NCBI GenBank assembly: GCA_021205005.1
Contig: JAJPYK010000135.1
Location: 1-11,027, forward strand
From: Paraprevotella sp.
GTDB taxonomy: Bacteria; Bacteroidota; Bacteroidia; Bacteroidales; Bacteroidaceae
Direction of reading: 5' to 3'
Length of the DNA: 11,027 nucleotides
Under the pieces are notes generated by a model. The model ran no database searches. It was not told where the DNA came from and saw only the letters and a program-made list of their open reading frames with translations. A program made the position numbers and the translations under genes. Below are positions 7,119 to 11,027 of this stretch, piece by piece; position 1 is the first letter of the stretch; each line of letters starts with the position of its first letter.

Positions 7119-9284
7119 CTATTCCTTATCCAATAAGATGTTCATCATTTCACAGGCTGCTTTGGCCACGGAAGTACCCGGACCGAAGATGGCAGCCACG
7201 CCGGCTTTGTAGAGGACATCATAATCCTGGGCCGGAATCACTCCGCCTGCGATGACCATGATGTCCTCGCGTCCCAGTTTCTTCTGTTCCTCGATCACTT
7301 GCGGGATGAGGGTCTTATGTCCGGCTGCCAGTGAGCTGACACCCAAGATATTCACGTCATTCTCTACGGCCTGTCGGGCGGCTTCGGCAGGTGTCTGGAA
7401 CAGCGGTCCCATGTCTACGTCGAATCCGCAGTCGGCATATCCCGTGGCACATACTTTCGCGCCGCGGTCGTGTCCGTCTTGCCCCATCTTGGCAATCATG
7501 ATACGCGGTCGGCGGCCTTCCTGTTTAGCGAACTCTTCCGTCAGTTCGCACGCCCGTGCGAAGTCGGCATCTGTCTTGCTTTCTGATGAATACACTTGCG
7601 AAATGGTTCTGATGATAGCTTTGTACCGGCCTACGACAGCCTCGCAGGCATCCGAAATCTCTCCCAATGTAGCGCGTACGCCGGCAGCTTTGACCGCCAG
7701 GTCGAGCAAGTTGTTCTCGCTCTTCTTGCCTTCGTTGAATTCGCGTACGCATTCGGTGATGGCAGCCAAGGCCTTTTTCACCTCTTCTTCGTTGCGGTTG
7801 GCTTTCAGTTTTCTCAGATTCTCTTCCTGTTGCAAGCGTACTGCCGTATTGTCCACCTCCAGGATGTCGATAGTATCCTCATGGGGCAAACGATATTTGT
7901 TCACGCCGAAAAAGGTTTGAGAACCGGAGTCGATGCGGGCCTGCGTGCGGGCTGCCGCCTCTTCTATACGCATCTTGGGCAGTCCGGTCTCGATGGCTTT
8001 GGCCATACCGCCCAGCTTCTCGATCTCTTGAATGTGTGCCCATGCCTTGTGCACCAGTTCGTTGGTCAGTGTCTCTACGTAATAGGAACCGGCCCACGGA
8101 TCGATGTGCTTGCATACCTGCGTTTCGTTTTGGATATAGATCTGCGTGTTGCGGGCGATACGTGCCGAAAAGTCCGTCGGCAGGGCGATGGCCTCGTCCA
8201 GAGAGTTCGTGTGCAGGGATTGCGTATGCCCCAATACGGCGGCCATGGCCTCGATACAGGTACGCCCTACGTTGTTGAACGGATCCTGTTCCGTCAGCGA
8301 CCAGCCCGATGTCTGGGAGTGGGTACGCAGCGCCATGGATTTCGGATTCTTCGCGCCGAAGCTTTTCACGATCTTGGCCCACAGGAGTCGTGCCGCTCTC
8401 ATCTTGGCGATCTCAATGAAATGGTTCATGCCGATGGCCCAGAAGAAAGACAAACGGGGAGCAAAAGCGTCGATGTCGATGCCGGCATTCACTCCGGCCC
8501 GGATGTAGTCGATGCCGTCGGCCAGTGTGTAAGCCAGCTCGATGTCCGCCGTAGCGCCTGCTTCCTGCATGTGATAACCTGAGATGGAGATAGAGTTGAA
8601 CTTCGGCATCTTGCGCGAAGTGTATTCAAAGATGTCGGCAATGATTTTCATCGAGAAGGCCGGCGGATAAATATAGGTGTTGCGCACCATGAACTCCTTG
8701 AGTATATCGTTCTGTATCGTTCCGGCCATTTCTTCCAATTGCGCTCCTTGTTCCAGTCCGGCGTTGATGTAGAAAGCCAGAATCGGCAACACTGCGCCGT
8801 TCATGGTCATGGAAACGGACATCTTGTTGAGGGGAATTCCGGCGAAGAGCCCGTTCATCTTCACCAGAGAACAGATGGAAACACCGGCTTTTCCGACGTC
8901 TCCCACCACCCGTTCGTTGTCCGGATCATAGCCTCGGAGGGTCGGCAGGTCAAATGCCACAGACAGACCTTTCTGTCCGCTGGCCAGATTACGTCGGTAG
9001 AACGCGTTACTTTCTTCTGCCGTTGAAAATCCCGCATACTGCCGGATCGTCCACGGACGGAACGGATACATCATACTGTACGGGCCACGCAGAAACGGTG
9101 GAATGCCTGCAGCAAAATCCAGATGTTCCATACCTTCCAAGTCTTCTTGGGTATATACCGGTTGGATGTCGATTTGTTCGGGAGTCGTCCAATTGGCGGT
9201 GATTCCGTTTGCTTTCTGCCAGTCTTGACCGTTTTGGCGGCCGAAACCGGAGAATATATCTATATCTTTAAAGTTCTGTCTCAT
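7119..9284 (-). CDS. mutB: Methylmalonyl-CoA mutase large (catalytic, B12-binding) subunit
   Basis: MutB is the cytosolic catalytic subunit of the B12-dependent enzyme that interconverts succinyl-CoA and (R)-methylmalonyl-CoA. In Bacteroidales this is a step in making propionate from succinate. The 721 residues have the usual layout: an N-terminal arm, a TIM-barrel substrate domain with [35 protein letters not shown] and [11 protein letters not shown], and a C-terminal cobalamin domain. The B12 ligand motif DGHDRG is intact, with the coordinating histidine at residue 605. SSLAAGH and AGGVIP complete the nucleotide-tail site. Length and motif order match the family. The start ATG overlaps the mutA stop by ATGA, so the two subunits are translationally coupled. 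The gene ends in TAG (7119-7121) at the expected C-terminus. If TAG were sense here, 17 more codons would follow before a TGA at 7065-7067, inside the terminator stem. Confidence 0.97.
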   Translation of the reverse strand: MRQNFKDIDIFSGFGRQNGQDWQKANGITANWTTPEQIDIQPVYTQEDLEGMEHLDFAAGIPPFLRGPYSMMYPFRPWTIRQYAGFSTAEESNAFYRRNLASGQKGLSVAFDLPTLRGYDPDNERVVGDVGKAGVSICSLVKMNGLFAGIPLNKMSVSMTMNGAVLPILAFYINAGLEQGAQLEEMAGTIQNDILKEFMVRNTYIYPPAFSMKIIADIFEYTSRKMPKFNSISISGYHMQEAGATADIELAYTLADGIDYIRAGVNAGIDIDAFAPRLSFFWAIGMNHFIEIAKMRAARLLWAKIVKSFGAKNPKSMALRTHSQTSGWSLTEQDPFNNVGRTCIEAMAAVLGHTQSLHTNSLDEAIALPTDFSARIARNTQIYIQNETQVCKHIDPWAGSYYVETLTNELVHKAWAHIQEIEKLGGMAKAIETGLPKMRIEEAAARTQARIDSGSQTFFGVNKYRLPHEDTIDILEVDNTAVRLQQEENLRKLKANRNEEEVKKALAAITECVREFNEGKKSENNLLDLAVKAAGVRATLGEISDACEAVVGRYKAIIRTISQVYSSESKTDADFARACELTEEFAKQEGRRPRIMIAKMGQDGHDRGAKVCATGYADCGFDVDMGPLFQTPAEAARQAVENDVNILGVSSLAAGHKTLIPQVIEEQKKLGREDIMVIAGGVIPAQDYDVLYKAGVAAIFGPGTSVAKAACEMMNILLDKE
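9281..9284 (-). promoter_or_regulatory. ATGA stop/start overlap coupling mutA and mutB
   Basis: The mutA TGA (9281-9283) and the mutB ATG (9282-9284) share the four bases ATGA on the - strand. This is the usual arrangement for translational coupling and balanced synthesis of two subunits of one complex. Confidence 0.9.
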
Positions 9285-11027
9285 TTGATTCCCAATTTTG
9301 CGTTATACTCTTTCAGTGTTTTGAGTTTGTCTACACGGACGTGGATGAAGTTTTCTATGCCGGCTGCTTTCAGATCTTCGGCGCAGGCCGGGGCTCCTGC
9401 TACGACGAACATGGCGCGTCCGTTCAGAGCCTTGAAGGCAGGAACGGCATATTCGGCATATTCGTCATCGCTCGAACAGAGCACAACAATGTCGGCACCG
9501 GCTTTCATAGCGGCGTCTATACCTTCTTCCACGGTAGGGAAACCTAAATTGTCGATCACTTTGTATCCGGCACATGCCAGGAAATTGCAACAGAACTGGG
9601 CGCGGGCCTGACGCATGGCCAAGTTTCCGATGGTCAACATGAAGGCCACCGGCTGCTTCTTCGCTTTCTCCGTCTGCATACGCAGGGCCTCGAAGTCGGC
9701 GGCCAAACGTGTGGATTCCAGCTTGGCAAACGGCATTTCGCTCTGTTCATGCTGGCATCCGCAGGCGCAGTGGTCCAATGGAACCTTGCCTTCGCGTTTC
9801 TCGTTGAAATTGGGGAATTGGTTGGTGCCCAAGATGAATTCTTTGCGTTTGCCTGCATTGGCATGTCGTTGGGCATTGGTTTGGTTCACGGCTGTCTGTA
9901 TGTTACCGGACCGGATTGCAGACAAGAATCCGCCTTCGTCCTCTACGGCGAGGAACAGTTTCCAGGCTTCGTTGGCCAGCGAATGGGTCAACTTCTCGAT
10001 GAAGTACGAGCCGCCGGCTACGTCTACGATTTTGTCGAAGTGGCTCTCTTCTTGCAATAGCAGTTGCTGGTTGCGTGCGATGCGTTCGGCAAATTCGGTC
10101 GGTGTCTCATAAGGAACGTCGAACGGCATTACTACGATCGAGTCGACGTTGGCTAAAGCTGCGCTCATGGTTTCGGTTTGTGTGCGAAGCATGTTCACGT
10201 AGCTGTCGAATACGGTCATATTATAGGTAGAGGTCGTGGCGTTGACATACATCTTGCAGGCACAGTCGGACGGTGTTCCGGCTTTCTTGTCGCACCCTGT
10301 TCCGGCGTTCGTTTGCTGGAGGTAAGGCTTTACGATATGGCTCCAAAGTATGCGGGCTGCGCGGAATTTGGCGATTTCCATGAAATATACGCCGCTGATG
10401 CCGAAGTTGAATTTGATTTTTCGTGCGGCAAGGTCGGCCGGAATGCCGGCTTCCACCATCAGATGGAGATATTCGTTTCCCCACGCCAAGGCGTAGCCTA
10501 ATTCCTGATAGATATACGCTCCGGAATTACAGAGGGTGTCGGCATTGACGCAGACGCATCGTATGCCGCTAAACGGCTCCAGCTGGCGTACCAGTTCCGC
10601 CCGTTGATTTAGCAATGCGGAGGTGTCTTTCCCCTTCGTCAGCATCTTCTGCATCGGGTCGAAATTGATGCTGCCGACCAATCGCGACGGGTCGTAACCC
10701 TTTTCGTTGAAATAAGCCGTCAGCAAGCGGGCCAGCTCCACGGTGTGTCCCTGACAGGTGCTGAAGTTCAGTTCCACGGCGTCGGCCTTGATTCCTTCCA
10801 GGAGAGTGGAAATGAATGAAGCGTCCATCTTTTTGGCCGGGATGCGAAATCCTAATGAGGTAATACCCTTATTGAGGAGGTCGAGAGCTTTCGCGTTAGT
10901 TTCTTTCGGGTCGTCTGCCTTCAGGTTTTGACGTACATACCAACGGTTGTTGTCTTTTTTGTTTCCTCTCAGGAACGGAAATTCTCCCGGCAAGGCATCG
11001 GTTTGTGTCATGTCTTTCAGCTCTTCC
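9281..11027 (-). CDS. mutA: Methylmalonyl-CoA mutase small (non-catalytic) subunit, 5' partial
   Basis: MutA is the partner subunit of MutB. The frame ends in TGA at 9281-9283, overlapping the mutB start. A methionine at 11009-11011 could be taken as the start, but the frame is open upstream to the edge (residues EELKD before [16 protein letters not shown]). In the family, the LPGEFPxLRG segment lies some 60 to 70 residues from the N-terminus. The true start is therefore very likely beyond the window. The TIM-barrel part includes [19 protein letters not shown] and [20 protein letters not shown]. The C-terminal flavodoxin-like domain ([18 protein letters not shown], then [17 protein letters not shown]) lacks the DxHxxG ligand, as expected for a subunit that does not bind B12. 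Two cysteine-rich insertions (near 10253-10310 and 9741-9781) stand out. Confidence 0.96.
   Translation of the reverse strand, partial: EELKDMTQTDALPGEFPFLRGNKKDNNRWYVRQNLKADDPKETNAKALDLLNKGITSLGFRIPAKKMDASFISTLLEGIKADAVELNFSTCQGHTVELARLLTAYFNEKGYDPSRLVGSINFDPMQKMLTKGKDTSALLNQRAELVRQLEPFSGIRCVCVNADTLCNSGAYIYQELGYALAWGNEYLHLMVEAGIPADLAARKIKFNFGISGVYFMEIAKFRAARILWSHIVKPYLQQTNAGTGCDKKAGTPSDCACKMYVNATTSTYNMTVFDSYVNMLRTQTETMSAALANVDSIVVMPFDVPYETPTEFAERIARNQQLLLQEESHFDKIVDVAGGSYFIEKLTHSLANEAWKLFLAVEDEGGFLSAIRSGNIQTAVNQTNAQRHANAGKRKEFILGTNQFPNFNEKREGKVPLDHCACGCQHEQSEMPFAKLESTRLAADFEALRMQTEKAKKQPVAFMLTIGNLAMRQARAQFCCNFLACAGYKVIDNLGFPTVEEGIDAAMKAGADIVVLCSSDDEYAEYAVPAFKALNGRAMFVVAGAPACAEDLKAAGIENFIHVRVDKLKTLKEYNAKLGIK

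Noticed and set aside
7596..8582. A 328-codon open frame on the + strand opposite mutB.
   Set aside because: The - strand encodes a full MutB with intact motifs there, and the antisense product shows no recognisable domain.
11009..11011. The methionine at 11009-11011 as the start of mutA.
   Set aside because: The frame remains open to the window edge, and MutA homologues have about 60 or more residues before LPGEFPxLRG, so this Met is probably internal.

Overview
The window looks like a gut-type Bacteroidales chromosome (phylum Bacteroidota). The evidence is the SusD / DUF4843 / PKD-like / TlpA gene set on the + strand, lipoprotein signals of the Bacteroidales kind, little use of Shine-Dalgarno sites, and a split methylmalonyl-CoA mutase (mutA-mutB) of the succinate-propionate pathway. 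No mobile element, CRISPR array, rRNA or tRNA was seen.

Layout. From 1 to about 5094 (+) runs a nutrient-uptake operon that enters from the left edge: a SusD-like outer-membrane lipoprotein (5' end missing), a DUF4843 lipoprotein, a PKD-like lipoprotein and a TlpA-type thioredoxin. It closes with a strong intrinsic terminator (5103-5141). At 5260-6720 (+) is a CPA1-type cation/proton antiporter with a C-terminal TrkA_C-like domain. A roughly 330-base stretch without a convincing gene follows. The convergent mutA-mutB operon on the - strand occupies 7119 to the right edge. Its stop and start codons overlap (ATGA), and a 12-bp-stem terminator lies at 7053-7092. The mutA reading frame stays open through the right edge, so its first residues are missing.

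Main observation. Four of the five + strand genes (SusD, DUF4843, TlpA, antiporter) are each interrupted once by a stop codon. In every case it is TAG, in frame, with no frameshift, and family-typical protein sequence resumes at the next codon. No internal TAA or TGA and no indel is apparent. Each frame then closes at a TAA or TGA at the expected place; DUF4843 also has a TAG two codons before its TGA. The simplest reading is that TAG is read as an amino acid in this organism, by codon reassignment or strong amber suppression. The antiporter site suggests Leu, and Gln is a second candidate. Against a clean reassignment, mutB ends in TAG at its normal C-terminus, and neither mut gene nor the PKD-like gene contains an internal TAG. 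Multiple nonsense mutations or a sequence artefact remain possible.

How the genes work together. The first four genes are an envelope uptake and processing module: SusD with an expected SusC partner off the left edge, two surface lipoproteins, and a periplasmic thiol-disulfide protein. The antiporter handles K+ or Na+ and pH and appears to be its own unit. MutA and MutB form the B12-dependent heterodimer that interconverts succinyl-CoA and methylmalonyl-CoA.
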